This document shows positions 52,801-61,945 of a stretch of DNA of 64,000 nucleotides, piece after piece. The translations under genes were made by a program, and so were the position numbers. Under the pieces are notes generated by a model. That model did no database searches. It saw only the letters and a program-made list of their open reading frames with translations, and was not told where the DNA came from. The DNA lies in assembly GCF_001905795.1 (NCBI RefSeq), contig NZ_LIXJ01000018.1, positions 88,502 to 152,501 on the forward strand, in the 5' to 3' direction. Source of the DNA: Streptomyces sp. CB01580 (GTDB lineage: Bacteria; Actinomycetota; Actinomycetes; Streptomycetales; Streptomycetaceae). Numbering within the stretch: position 1 is the first letter of the stretch; every line of letters begins with the position of its first letter.

Positions 52801-55800
52801 ATGACGCGAGCCGAGCAGCCAACGGTCGTGAGCCCCACCTCCGACACACTTGCCGCAGACTCACGCGAGCGCGCCGTACGAGCCTTGTTGCGCATCCCGC
52901 CGCTGAAGCGGTTGTGGAGCGCCCAGCTCGTCGGAAGCATCGGCGATGCCCTCGCCCTTCTCGCGCTGGTGCTGATGTCGCTGCAGGCGGCGGTCCAGGA
53001 GGGCTCATTCGGAGCCGGATATCGAGGGGCGGCGTTCGCCGTCGCCGCGGTGTTCGGTGCCCGGATTCTCGCCACCCTGATCTTCGGGGCCGTACTCCTC
53101 GGTCCGCTGACGACGCTCACGGCGCCGGGCGGACCGCTGGACCGGCGCTGGCTGATGATCGGGACGGACGGGCTGCGGCTCGCGCTGCTGGTCGTCGCGC
53201 CGCTGTGGATCGACTGGATGCCGGCTCAGGCGCTCATGATGATCCTCATCACCGTCTTCGTCGTCGGTGCGGCCGAGCGCCTCTGGGCGGTCGCCAAGGA
53301 CGGCGCCGCACCCGCGCTGCTGCCCGCGCCGCCCCCCGAGGGCGCGGCGGTACGTCCCCTGCCCGATCACCTCGACGCCCTGCGCCGACTCTCCCTCCGT
53401 ACCGACTTCGCCGCCATCCCGGTCGCCGGGGCCGGTCTGCTGGCCGCCACCCTGGTCGGCAACCTGCTGGGCTCGGGCCTGGAGTGGTTCTCGCTCCACC
53501 AGGCGGCGCTCGGCTCGTACGTCGCGGCCGGTCTGTTCGCGGCCTCGATCTCCACCCTGTACTTCCTGGAACTGCCCGGTTCGCAGACGCCCCGCCCGCG
53601 CTCGCCGCTGGAGGGCCTGCGCCGGCCGTCGGCCGACGGCGGACCCGACCGGGGCCGCACCGGCGCCGTACCGGTGATCATCGGTGCGTCGGCCGCCGTC
53701 GCCGGGGCCATCGCCGCCGCCGCTGCCGTCGCCGCCCTGCACGCCGGAGAGCTGGGCGGCGGACCCGTCACGTTCGCCCTGCTGATCCTCGGACTGACCG
53801 GCGCCACGGGCATCGGCATCCGTACCGCCGGGAAGGTGCTGCCCACGCTGTCGCGGCGGCGGCTGCTCGCGCTGGCCGTCGCCGTCACGGGCGTCGCGCT
53901 GCTCGCCATGGGCCTGGTGCCGGACACGGCGACCGTCGTGGTGATCACGGTGCTCGCCGGGTACGCGGCGGGGGCCGCCGCACGCACCGGCCACGTCCTG
54001 ATCGACCAGGAGACCGAGGAGTCCCGCCGGGCCAGGATCACGGAGCACCTCCAGGCCGTCGTACGGGTCGTCGTCGGGCTCGGCGCGCTCGTCGGCCCGC
54101 TGCTGTCCGCAGCGATCGGCGCGCACCGGCTGGAGTCGGGAGCGTTCGTCTTCGCCCACGGCGGAGCGGCCTTCGCCCTGATGCTGATCGGCGCGCTGCT
54201 GCTGCCCGTCGCGGTGATCGTCCTCGCGAAGACGGACGACCGCTCCGGCGTGCCGCTGCGCCGTGACCTGCGCGAGGCACTGCGCGGCGGGGAACCGGAC
54301 GTGGCGCCCGCGAAGACCGGGTTCTTCCTGGCCTTGGAGGGCGGCGACGGCGCCGGAAAGTCCACCCAGGTCGAGGCACTCGCCGAGTGGATCCGCGCCA
54401 AGGGCCACGAGGTCGTCGTCACCCGGGAGCCGGGCGCGACCCCGGTCGGCAAGCGGCTGCGCTCGATCCTGCTCGACGTGTCGTCGGCCGGTCTCTCCAA
54501 CCGGGCCGAGGCGCTGCTGTACGCCGCCGACCGCGCCGAGCACGTCGACTCGCTGGTCCGCCCGGCGCTGGAGCGCGGTGCGATCGTCATCTCCGACCGT
54601 TACATCGACTCGTCCGTCGCCTACCAGGGCGCCGGCCGTGATCTCTCCCCGACCGAGATCGCCCGGATCTCGCGCTGGGCCACGAGCGGGCTCGTACCGC
54701 ACCTGACCGTCCTGCTGGACGTCGATCCGAAGACCGCGAGGGAACGGTTCACCGAGGCGCCCGACCGGCTGGAGTCCGAGCCGCCGGAGTTCCACGCCCG
54801 GGTGCGGGCCGGCTTCCTGACGCTGGCCGCGGCCGACCCGACCCGCTACCTGGTGGTGGACGCGGGGCAGGACCCGGAGACGATCAGCACGGTCGTGCGC
54901 CACCGCCTCGACCAGCTCCTTCCGCTCTCCGAGGCCGAGATCAAGGCCCAGGAGGAGGCGCGCAGGAAGGCCGAGGAGGAGGCCCGGCGCAAGGCAGAGG
55001 AGGAGGCGGCCCGCAAGGCCGAGGAGGAGCGGCTGGAGCGCGAGCGACAGGAACAGCTCGCCAAACTCCGGGCCGAGGAGGAGGAACGTAAGCGCCGCGA
55101 GCTGGAGGAGGCGCGCAGGCGCGAGGCCGAACGCCAGGCGGAGGAGGCCCGGCAGCGGGCGGAGGAGGCCCGGCGCAAGGCCGAGGAGGAGCGGCGCAAG
55201 CGGGAGGCCGAGGAGGCGGCCCGCGAGGCGGAGCAGGAGAGGCTGCGCAAGAGGGCCGAGGAGGAGGCCAGGCAGCGCAAGGAGGCCGAGGAACAGCGTC
55301 TGGAGAAGCAGCGGGCCGCCGAGGAGGCCCTGCTGCGCGCCGAGGAGGCCCGGCGCCGGGCCGAGGCGGCGGAGGCGGCCAGGGCCGAGGCGGCGTTCGT
55401 GCCGGACAACGAGGTCACGGTGCCGACACCGATCGTCGATCCGAACGACGTGACGCAGCAGGTGCCCTCGCCGACCACGCGTCCCGCGCGCTCCGACGAC
55501 GAGACGGCGATCCTTCCTCCGGTACGGGACGGACAGCCCCCGGTACGGGACGCGCGGCGTCCTCGTGACACGGGGGGTGCGCATGACGTGCGGGAGTCGA
55601 GGGATGCCTGGGGTGCGCGTGACGCGCGCTCGGCGGATCCGGCAGACCGGGTTCCGCGGGGCATCTTCCGTGACGAGCGCCCGTCGGTGGGCTTCGTGGC
55701 GGAGAGCGAGAACGAGCGCACGCGCGAGCTCCCGCAGATCGACGACCCGCACGCGGGCGGCACCGGGGCGCAGCAGGCGCGGGACCGCTGGGACGGTCAG

Positions 55801-55950
55801 GAGAGCCGCTCCCGGCGCCCGCGCCCCGATTGGGCCGAGGAGACCCCGTTGGACGACCTGCCGACGCTGGCGGACGAGCTGCTGGGCGGCGACCATGGGG
55901 ACGACGAGGACCCGGGCTCCAAGGGACGGGGACGCCGCCCGCGCCGCTGA
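52801..55950 (+). CDS. tmk: thymidylate kinase fused to MFS-like membrane domain and charged helix
   Basis: A 1049-residue three-part protein. Residues ~35-485 form an MFS-like membrane domain with about ten helices. Residues ~505-715 are dTMP kinase: P-loop ALEGGDGAGKSTQ, the DRx motif in VISDRYIDSSVAYQGAGRD, and the TREPGATPVG region, making dTDP for DNA synthesis. Residues ~718-875 are almost only E, K, R, A and Q, suggesting a single alpha-helix or coiled coil; an acidic/Arg disordered tail ends the protein. The fusion is standard in Streptomyces as I recall, but the membrane part has no known substrate. holB follows. Confidence 0.94.
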   Translation: MTRAEQPTVVSPTSDTLAADSRERAVRALLRIPPLKRLWSAQLVGSIGDALALLALVLMSLQAAVQEGSFGAGYRGAAFAVAAVFGARILATLIFGAVLLGPLTTLTAPGGPLDRRWLMIGTDGLRLALLVVAPLWIDWMPAQALMMILITVFVVGAAERLWAVAKDGAAPALLPAPPPEGAAVRPLPDHLDALRRLSLRTDFAAIPVAGAGLLAATLVGNLLGSGLEWFSLHQAALGSYVAAGLFAASISTLYFLELPGSQTPRPRSPLEGLRRPSADGGPDRGRTGAVPVIIGASAAVAGAIAAAAAVAALHAGELGGGPVTFALLILGLTGATGIGIRTAGKVLPTLSRRRLLALAVAVTGVALLAMGLVPDTATVVVITVLAGYAAGAAARTGHVLIDQETEESRRARITEHLQAVVRVVVGLGALVGPLLSAAIGAHRLESGAFVFAHGGAAFALMLIGALLLPVAVIVLAKTDDRSGVPLRRDLREALRGGEPDVAPAKTGFFLALEGGDGAGKSTQVEALAEWIRAKGHEVVVTREPGATPVGKRLRSILLDVSSAGLSNRAEALLYAADRAEHVDSLVRPALERGAIVISDRYIDSSVAYQGAGRDLSPTEIARISRWATSGLVPHLTVLLDVDPKTARERFTEAPDRLESEPPEFHARVRAGFLTLAAADPTRYLVVDAGQDPETISTVVRHRLDQLLPLSEAEIKAQEEARRKAEEEARRKAEEEAARKAEEERLERERQEQLAKLRAEEEERKRRELEEARRREAERQAEEARQRAEEARRKAEEERRKREAEEAAREAEQERLRKRAEEEARQRKEAEEQRLEKQRAAEEALLRAEEARRRAEAAEAARAEAAFVPDNEVTVPTPIVDPNDVTQQVPSPTTRPARSDDETAILPPVRDGQPPVRDARRPRDTGGAHDVRESRDAWGARDARSADPADRVPRGIFRDERPSVGFVAESENERTRELPQIDDPHAGGTGAQQARDRWDGQESRSRRPRPDWAEETPLDDLPTLADELLGGDHGDDEDPGSKGRGRRPRR

Positions 55951-56391
55951 GGCGGTGCGGGGTGAGGGGCGGGCATCCGGGTGGGCGGCCGAAGGGGCCG
56001 GGCCGCGGGGCGGACGTCCTGTCCGTAGGCCGGCTGGTTCGCCGGTCTGCGGCCCGTCGGCCCGGTCGGAGTCCGGACCGGACCCGCCCGGCCCTGCCGG
56101 GATTGTCAGACCCGTCCCTCACAATGGAGTCCGGACATGGGCCGGGACCGGCAGGGCCGGGTTCGGGCGCGGTCGGTCCGGGCGGACGGGGCCGAGCGCA
56201 ACGACAGCCCCGTCGCGTGGGCCGTGCGGCCGTATCGTGCGACAACCCGGCGCAGGAGACCACGGCACACGGCACGACGGTGCACGGGTGCACGACAGCA
56301 CGGCGTACGACACGTCGGCACGGCGTACGACAGCGGACAGCACGACAATGTGCGGCCACGAGGCCGCACACCACCGGAAGGGCGGTGACCC
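55951..56391. other. 441-bp spacer between tmk and holB
   Basis: No gene seen. Near holB a 15-bp direct repeat GCACGGCGTACGACA occurs at 56298-56312 and 56318-56332 (20-bp period), within a run of CACGACR motifs. GGAAGGG precedes the holB start. Confidence 0.45.
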
Positions 56392-57597
56392 ATGACCGTA
56401 TGGGACGACCTGGTCGGGCAGGACCGGGTGCAGGAGCAGCTCGGTGCCGCCGCCCGGGACGCCGATGCGCTGGTCACCGCGCACGCCGCGGGGGAGCCGG
56501 TGCCGCCGGGATCGAAGATGACCCACGCCTGGCTGTTCACCGGCCCCCCCGGCTCCGGTCGTGCCACCGCGGCCCGGGCCTTCGCCGCCGCCCTCCAGTG
56601 CGTCAGCCCCGACCGGGCCCTGGGCGGCGCGCCCGGGTGCGGCTTCTGCGACGGTTGTCACACCAGCCTCATCGGTACACATGCGGACGTCGAGGTGGTC
56701 CGTACGGATCTGCTCTCCATCGGCGTGAAGGAGACCCGCGAGCTGGTCCGACGCGCCCAGCTGTCCCCGGCCGGCGGTCGCTGGCAGGTCATCGTGCTGG
56801 AGGACGCGGACCGGCTCACCGAGGGCGCGGGGAACGTCCTGCTGAAGGCCGTTGAGGAACCGGCTCCCCGCACGGTCTGGCTGCTCTGCGCGCCCTCGCT
56901 CGAGGACGTGCTTCCCACCATCCGTTCCCGCTGCCGCCACCTCACCCTGCGCACGCCCTCCGTGGACGCGGTGGCCGACGTGCTGATCAGGCGCGACGGC
57001 ATCGATCCGGAGCGGGCCGCGTCCGCCGCCCGTGCCACCCAGGGCCACATCGGTCGGGCCCGTCGCCTCGCCACGGACGAGCGGGCCCGCTCCCGGCGTG
57101 CCGCCGTCCTGAAGATGCCGCTGCGGGTCGAGGAGATCGGGGGCTGTCTCAAGGCGGCCCAGGAGCTGATCGACACCGCCGCGGAGGACGCCAAGCAGGT
57201 CTCGGAGGAGGTCGACGCCAAGGAGACGGAAGAACTGAAGGCCGCCCTCGGTGCCGCCGCCGGAGGCCGGATGCCGCGGGGGACGGCGGGCGTGATGAAG
57301 GAGCTGGAGGACCGGCAGAAGCGCCGCAAGACCCGTACCCAGCGCGACAGCCTCGATCTCGCGCTCAGCGAGCTGACGGGCTTCTACCGTGATGTGCTGG
57401 CTCTGCAGATGGGCTCGCGGATCGCCATCGCCAACGCGGACACGCAGGACGCCCTCGACCGCGTGGCCGGCTCCTCCACCCCCGAGCGGACCCTGCGCCG
57501 GATAGAGGCGGTGATCGCGTGCCGCCGGGCGCTGGACCGCAACGTCGCGCCGCTGCTCGCGGTGGAGGCGATGACGATGGCGCTGCGCGCGGGCTGA
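56392..57597 (+). CDS. holB: DNA polymerase III subunit delta'
   Basis: A 401-residue clamp-loader subunit. The P-loop-like GPPGSGRATAARA (about residue 50) has Arg in place of the usual Lys, as typical of the non-hydrolysing delta' subunit. A CGFCDGCHTS zinc motif lies near 83 and VIVLEDADRLTEGAGNVLLK near 132, where active subunits carry a DEAD-like motif. SRC in IRSRCRHL is the arginine-finger motif. It helps load the sliding clamp during replication. It lies after tmk on the same strand, the common tmk-holB order. Confidence 0.94.
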   Translation: MTVWDDLVGQDRVQEQLGAAARDADALVTAHAAGEPVPPGSKMTHAWLFTGPPGSGRATAARAFAAALQCVSPDRALGGAPGCGFCDGCHTSLIGTHADVEVVRTDLLSIGVKETRELVRRAQLSPAGGRWQVIVLEDADRLTEGAGNVLLKAVEEPAPRTVWLLCAPSLEDVLPTIRSRCRHLTLRTPSVDAVADVLIRRDGIDPERAASAARATQGHIGRARRLATDERARSRRAAVLKMPLRVEEIGGCLKAAQELIDTAAEDAKQVSEEVDAKETEELKAALGAAAGGRMPRGTAGVMKELEDRQKRRKTRTQRDSLDLALSELTGFYRDVLALQMGSRIAIANADTQDALDRVAGSSTPERTLRRIEAVIACRRALDRNVAPLLAVEAMTMALRAG

Positions 57598-57864
57598 CGT
57601 ACGGCGCCGCCGTCCTGTTCCCGCTTTCCCTCCCGGATCACCACCGCCGTCACCCATCCCCGTCACGACCGCCGTCCCATCCCCATCGCCCCTGGCATCC
57701 CCAACGCCATCGGCAGCGCACTGCCCCAGCACCACCCCCGCCGTGACCACAGGTAGCGCACCGCGTCATCGCCGATGTCATCGTTCGTCACGTTTCGTTA
57801 CTGATTTTTCACCCGTATGGGCGGTAAAGCGGGCGAGGTGCCGTCCGGCGACTACGCTCCGGGG

Positions 57865-59391
57865 ATGGACACCAGGCGCCCGCTCCGCATTTTCGCCCTC
57901 GCGCTCGGCATTGCCGGCCTCCTCGTCTCCGGTTGCAGCGGCGGCGGTTCGGCGAACCCGTCCCCGTCCGCCCCCGCCGTCCCGGCCGCGCTCCAGCCGT
58001 ACTACGAGCAGCGGCTGCAGTGGCGGGACTGCGGGGTCGAGGGGTTCCAGTGCGCGACGATGAAGGCGCCCCTGGACTACGCGAAGCCCGACGGCGGCGA
58101 CATCGATCTGGCCGTCTCCCGCACCAGGGCCACCGGCCCCGGGGAGCGGATCGGCTCGCTCCTGGTGAATCCCGGCGGCCCTGGAGGCTCGGCCGTCGCC
58201 TACCTCCAGAATTTCGCGGCCCTCGGCTACCCCGCCCCGGTCCGGGCCCGCTACGACATGGTGGCCGTCGACCCGCGCGGGGTCGCTCGCAGCGAACCCA
58301 TCGAGTGCCTCACCGGCCCGCAGATGGACGCTTACACCCAGGTCGACCAGACGCCCGACGACGAGACCGAGGTCGCCCGGTTGGGCGCCGCGTACCAGAG
58401 GTTCGCGGGCGGCTGCGAACAGCACTCGGCTCAGGTGCTCCCGCATGTCTCCACCGCCGAGACCGCCCGCGACATGGACATGCTGCGGGCGCTGCTGGGC
58501 GACGAGAAGCTGCACTACGTCGGAGCGTCGTACGGCACCTACCTCGGTGCCGCGTACGCCGAACTCTTCCCGGCCCGGGTCGGCCGGATGGTCCTGGACG
58601 GAGCGATGGACCCCTCGCTCTCCGCCCTCGACGTGAACCGTGACCAGACGGCGGGCTTCGAGACCGCGTTCCAGTCCTTCGCCGCCGACTGCGTGAAGAG
58701 GGCGGACTGCCCGCTCGGCACGACCTCCACCGCCGACGCGGCCACCCGCCTGAAGGGGCTCTTCGCCGCCCTCGACGCCAAGCCGATCCCCACGGGCGAC
58801 ACCCGCGAGCTCACCGAGTCCCTCGCCACCACCGGGGTGATTGCCGCCATGTACGACGAATCGTCCTGGCCCCAGCTCCGCAACGCGCTCGTCGGCGCCG
58901 CGAAGAGCGACGGCTCCGGTCTGCTCGCCCTGTCGGACAGCTACTACGAGCGCGAGCCGAACGGCACGTACGCGAACCTGATGTTCGCGAACGCCGCCGT
59001 GAACTGCCTGGACCAGCCGCCCGCCTTCGCCGACGCCCGAGCCGTCATCCGTGCGCTCCCCGACTTCGAGAAGGCGTCGCCGGTCTTCGGCCGGTCCTTC
59101 GCGTGGGCCGCCCTGAACTGCGCCCACTGGCCGGTCCGCCCCACGGGCACCCCTCATCGCATCGAGGCCGAGGGCACGGCCCCGATCGTGGTGGTCGGCA
59201 CCACGCGTGACCCGGCCACCCCGTACAAGTGGGCCGAGTCGCTCGCCGACCAGCTCTCCTCCGGCACGCTTCTCACCTACCAGGGCGACGGCCACACCGC
59301 GTACGGCCGCGGCAGCGACTGCATCGACACGGCGATCAATACCTACCTCCTGGACGGCACCCCGCCGGCCGACGGCAAGCGCTGCTCCTGA
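57865..59391 (+). CDS. secreted lipoprotein peptidase, S33 alpha/beta hydrolase
   Basis: A 508-residue exported tripeptidyl aminopeptidase-type hydrolase. The signal peptide and lipobox LVSGCSGG give lipidation at Cys-26. NPGGPGGSAV (about 112) is the oxyanion loop, the VGASYGTYLG motif holds the nucleophile Ser (about 221), VVVGTTRDPATPY holds the Asp, and YQGDGHTAYGR the His. Cysteine pairs suggest disulfides. It probably trims peptides outside the cell. The ATG at 57865 gives a proper signal peptide. The 267-bp spacer from holB is C-rich and holds no gene. Confidence 0.92.
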   Translation: MDTRRPLRIFALALGIAGLLVSGCSGGGSANPSPSAPAVPAALQPYYEQRLQWRDCGVEGFQCATMKAPLDYAKPDGGDIDLAVSRTRATGPGERIGSLLVNPGGPGGSAVAYLQNFAALGYPAPVRARYDMVAVDPRGVARSEPIECLTGPQMDAYTQVDQTPDDETEVARLGAAYQRFAGGCEQHSAQVLPHVSTAETARDMDMLRALLGDEKLHYVGASYGTYLGAAYAELFPARVGRMVLDGAMDPSLSALDVNRDQTAGFETAFQSFAADCVKRADCPLGTTSTADAATRLKGLFAALDAKPIPTGDTRELTESLATTGVIAAMYDESSWPQLRNALVGAAKSDGSGLLALSDSYYEREPNGTYANLMFANAAVNCLDQPPAFADARAVIRALPDFEKASPVFGRSFAWAALNCAHWPVRPTGTPHRIEAEGTAPIVVVGTTRDPATPYKWAESLADQLSSGTLLTYQGDGHTAYGRGSDCIDTAINTYLLDGTPPADGKRCS

Positions 59392-59493
59392 CCGCTTGTG
59401 CCCTCCGTTCCGCCCGTCTTCGCCGCCTTTGGGCCGCTGACCTGCGGAGACGGCCCGGATCCGGGGTGGTACGGAGTACCCCCGGAAACTGTG

Positions 59494-59499
59494 TAGACT
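59494..59499 (+). promoter_or_regulatory. -10 element of tRNA-Thr
   Basis: TAGACT lies 38 bases before the tRNA 5' end, in a plausible -10 position. No clear -35 is seen; a GGTAC/GTACC hairpin just upstream may end the peptidase transcript. Confidence 0.4.
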
Positions 59500-59537
59500 T
59501 GGCGACGCCGCTGATCGCACCATAGTGCGACGGGCGT

Positions 59538-59611
59538 GCCGCCTTAGCTCAGTTGGCCAGAGCAACGCACTCGTAATGCGTAGGTCTCGGGTTCGAATCC
59601 CGAAGGCGGCT
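59538..59611 (+). tRNA. tRNA-Thr(CGT)
   Basis: A 74-nt cloverleaf. Acceptor GCCGCCT/AGGCGGC with discriminator T; anticodon stem ACGCA/TGCGT with loop CTCGTAA, giving CGT; T-arm GGGTTCGAATCCC. No encoded CCA. Its 3' end faces the decayed region at the right end of the window. Confidence 0.95.
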
Positions 59612-59615
59612 CAGA

Positions 59616-59655
59616 AAAACCCCGGATCAGATGCTCGCTGATCCGGGGTTTTCTG
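59616..59655 (+). terminator. terminator of tRNA-Thr
   Basis: AAAACCCCGGATCAG (59616-59630) pairs perfectly with CTGATCCGGGGTTTT (59638-59652) across ATGCTCG, ending in TTTTCT. Confidence 0.9.
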
Positions 59656-60101
59656 TTGCTCGGGCTTCCTGGGAAGACACCCGTCCGCGCCCCTGTGCCT
59701 CCATGCCTCACCATCACGCCGTGAAGGCACCAAGGTCGAGGGCGGCGGTCACGGTCCAGGTCTCCCGTACGGCGTCCTCGGCCTCGGCGACTGGCGCTGC
59801 GCGCGATGCGCATGGCGACCTTCACGGCCTCACTCGATCTGACCGGCGTGAACGTCGCGCTGCCCTCGACGCGGGATGAACTTCTCGTGGGCTCCGCCGA
59901 GTTGGCGGCGAGCGGGTCTCCCCGACCGGCCAGGTGTTCTTCCCGGGGGCGGAGGCAGAGGGCTGATCCGGGGCGGGGCCGTGGTGAGGCGTCCGGGGAA
60001 GCCCGTTGGGCCGGGGCCGGGCGGACCCGGTCCCGGCCCCGCACACAGGTCGGGCCAGTCGTTGGACCTGTTGGCGGGGCGGTCGGTCGCCGCGGCCGGT
60101 G
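59656..60101. other. spacer with a possible gene remnant
   Basis: 446 bp without an intact gene. On the minus strand, 59714-59800 reads AEAEDAVRETWTVTAALDLG up to a TGA at 59714-59716. In a neighbouring frame just upstream it reads SATFTPVRSSEAVKVAMRIA. Together these look like the frameshifted C-terminus of a protein I do not recognise. Confidence 0.35.
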
Positions 60102-61130
60102 TCAGTCGGTGGCGTCGGCTGTGGTGGTCGTGGCGGGTGTGGTGGCGGCCGGCGTCGGGCGGCGCAGGACGAGGCGGTGGGAGAGCTCGGAGAGCAGGAG
60201 GGCGAGGACCGCCAGTGCTGCCGCGATGAAGCCCAGCGAGCCCGATCCGCCCACGTTGATGCCGAGTCCGCCGAGGGCGCCGGCCAAGGCGATCGCGAGG
60301 TAGAGGATCGACGAGTGGAGGGAGACCAGGACCGCGGCGAGGCTCGGGTTCAGGCTGATCAGGCGGTGCTGCTGTGGCGCGCTCATGCTGAAGGCAGTGA
60401 CCGCGAAGACGCCGATGAGGACGAGCGAGGCGGCGTACGTGCCGTTGACCAGGGGCAGCACGAGCAGGCAGACGGCGACCCAGACGAGGCAGATCGCCAT
60501 GACGCCCCGGCCGCCGATCCGGTCGGTCAGCACCCCGGCCGCGTAGCTGGCGAAGATCGCCACGGTTCCGAGCGTCAGCATCAGCAGGGCGACCTTGTTG
60601 CCGGAGCCGCCGGTCGCGTCCGTGAAGATCTCGGCGATGTACGTGTACAGGATGTAGACGGAGGTGAACGCCACCAACGTGGTGCCCAGGGTGGTCACGA
60701 CGCGGGAGTCGGCGAGCGGTGCGAAGCGCCTGCGCAGGGGCTCGGCGGGAGGACTGGCGATGCCGCGCGGCACCAGGCTCAGCAGGCCGACGATGCCGAC
60801 GACGGCGAGGGCCGCCACGAACCACATAGTCGCCCGCCAGCCGAACCGGCTGCCGAACGCGGTGCCGATGGGCGCGCCGAACGCGGTCGCGGCCGTGAAG
60901 CCCGTGAGGACGATGGCGATCGCACGGCCGCGGCGCTCGGGCGGTACGAGGGCTGCGGCCGTCGCCGCGGCGACCGGTACGAACATGCCGGTGCCCGCGG
61001 CCGCGACGGCCTGGGTCACCAGCAGCAGACCGAACGACGGCACCAGCGCCGAGCCGATCGTCCCCAGCATGTAGATCAGCGCCGCGCACAGCAGCGTCAC
61101 GCGTCTCATCAGCGGACTCGGCGTCGCCAT
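60102..61130 (-). pseudogene. MFS transporter, 5'-truncated
   Basis: 342 codons from an internal ATG (MATPSPLMRRV). About ten membrane helices are present, with GTIGSALVPSFGLLLVTQAV, the PPERRGRAIAIVLTG motif and a second-half repeat TDRIGGRG. A normal twelve-helix drug-efflux MFS has two more helices and the motif A loop before this point; here the sequence upstream changes into the reverse complement of a LysR C-terminus. It may still be translated but is unlikely to function. A Thr/Ala-rich tail ends it. Confidence 0.7.
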
Positions 61131-61305
61131 CCTGCCGGAGCCGTTCGTGCTTGCCCGGCCGACCGCGTTGCGCATGCTCGGCGTCACGGATCCGCCGATG
61201 CGCGGGTACATCGTGTTCGCGTGGCGCGAGGGCGGGCCGTCCGGTTCTGCGGCGCGGGCCCTCGTGCGGCACCTCCGGCGCGCCATGGCGGTGCGGCCGT
61301 CCTGA
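61096..61305 (+). pseudogene. LysR-family regulator, only the C-terminus left
   Basis: A plus-strand frame without its own start encodes LISGLGVAILPEPFVLARPT, then VTDPPMRGYIVFAWREGG, and stops at 61303-61305. SGLGVAILPE is typical of the LysR effector domain end. It overlaps the first codons of the truncated MFS gene on the other strand, as expected if a deletion removed the 5' halves of a divergent LysR/MFS pair. Confidence 0.6.
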
Positions 61306-61945
61306 CATGGGTGCCGCCGTTTCGGCGGGGTGCGCCCGGTCCGGCGTGCGCGTCCGCCCCGGTGCGTCTGCTCGTGTGTGTCTGCCCTGGTGTGCCCCCG
61401 CTCTGGGGGAGTTGGAGCGCCGACGGGAGGCGGTCGTGCCGACCAGGCGCGGTGTGGCGGGTACGCGTGCGGCAGCCCGTACCCGTACACGTACCCGCAG
61501 AGAATCGACGGACGCCCGGATACGTGTACGGGCAGGGGGAGCCGCACCGCTCGGGGGAGGGCGGGGCGGGGTGATTCACGGGATTCGGGTCGGGGCTCGG
61601 CCCGGTGCGGATGCCGCAGTGGTGATGGGCACCTCGCAGGGGTGGACGGCTCGCGATCGTGGCGGACGGCGTGCGCGGTGGGTGGCTGACAGTAGGCAGT
61701 GGGTCGTGGACTGAATGATGCGCAATGGCGGCAGGAAGCGGAAATGGGGGCAGGAAGCGGAAATGGCGGCAGGAACAGGAAGGGCCGGGGTCCTCGCTTC
61801 GCGTGTGCAGGTGGCGGGCGCCCTTTGCCCGTCACCTGTGCGGTGACTCCGATGGAGACCGTAAACCGCATCGCTTATAGACTTCCAAGACCGATTTCGC
61901 CATGTGAAAATGACTTCCAAGGCATAAGTGGAGGTGGGGCGGACC
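61306..61945. promoter_or_regulatory. spacer with LysR promoter region and direct repeats
   Basis: The left 400 bp hold no gene. Near the LysR start, GACTTCCAAG occurs at 61880-61889 and 61912-61921, 32 bp (three turns) apart, flanked by CTTAT (61874) and ATAAG (61924). This AT-richer block is a candidate operator for the downstream LysR regulator. GGAGG at 61930 is its ribosome site. Confidence 0.5.
61724..61780. repeat. three 19-bp tandem repeats
   Basis: Units 61724-61742, 61743-61761 and 61762-61780, each close to AATGGCGGCAGGAAGCGGA, with one to two changes. Confidence 0.8.

Noticed and set aside
59544..60044. 166-residue minus-strand frame
   Set aside because: It reads through the antisense of tRNA-Thr; only the small remnant region within it looks protein-like.
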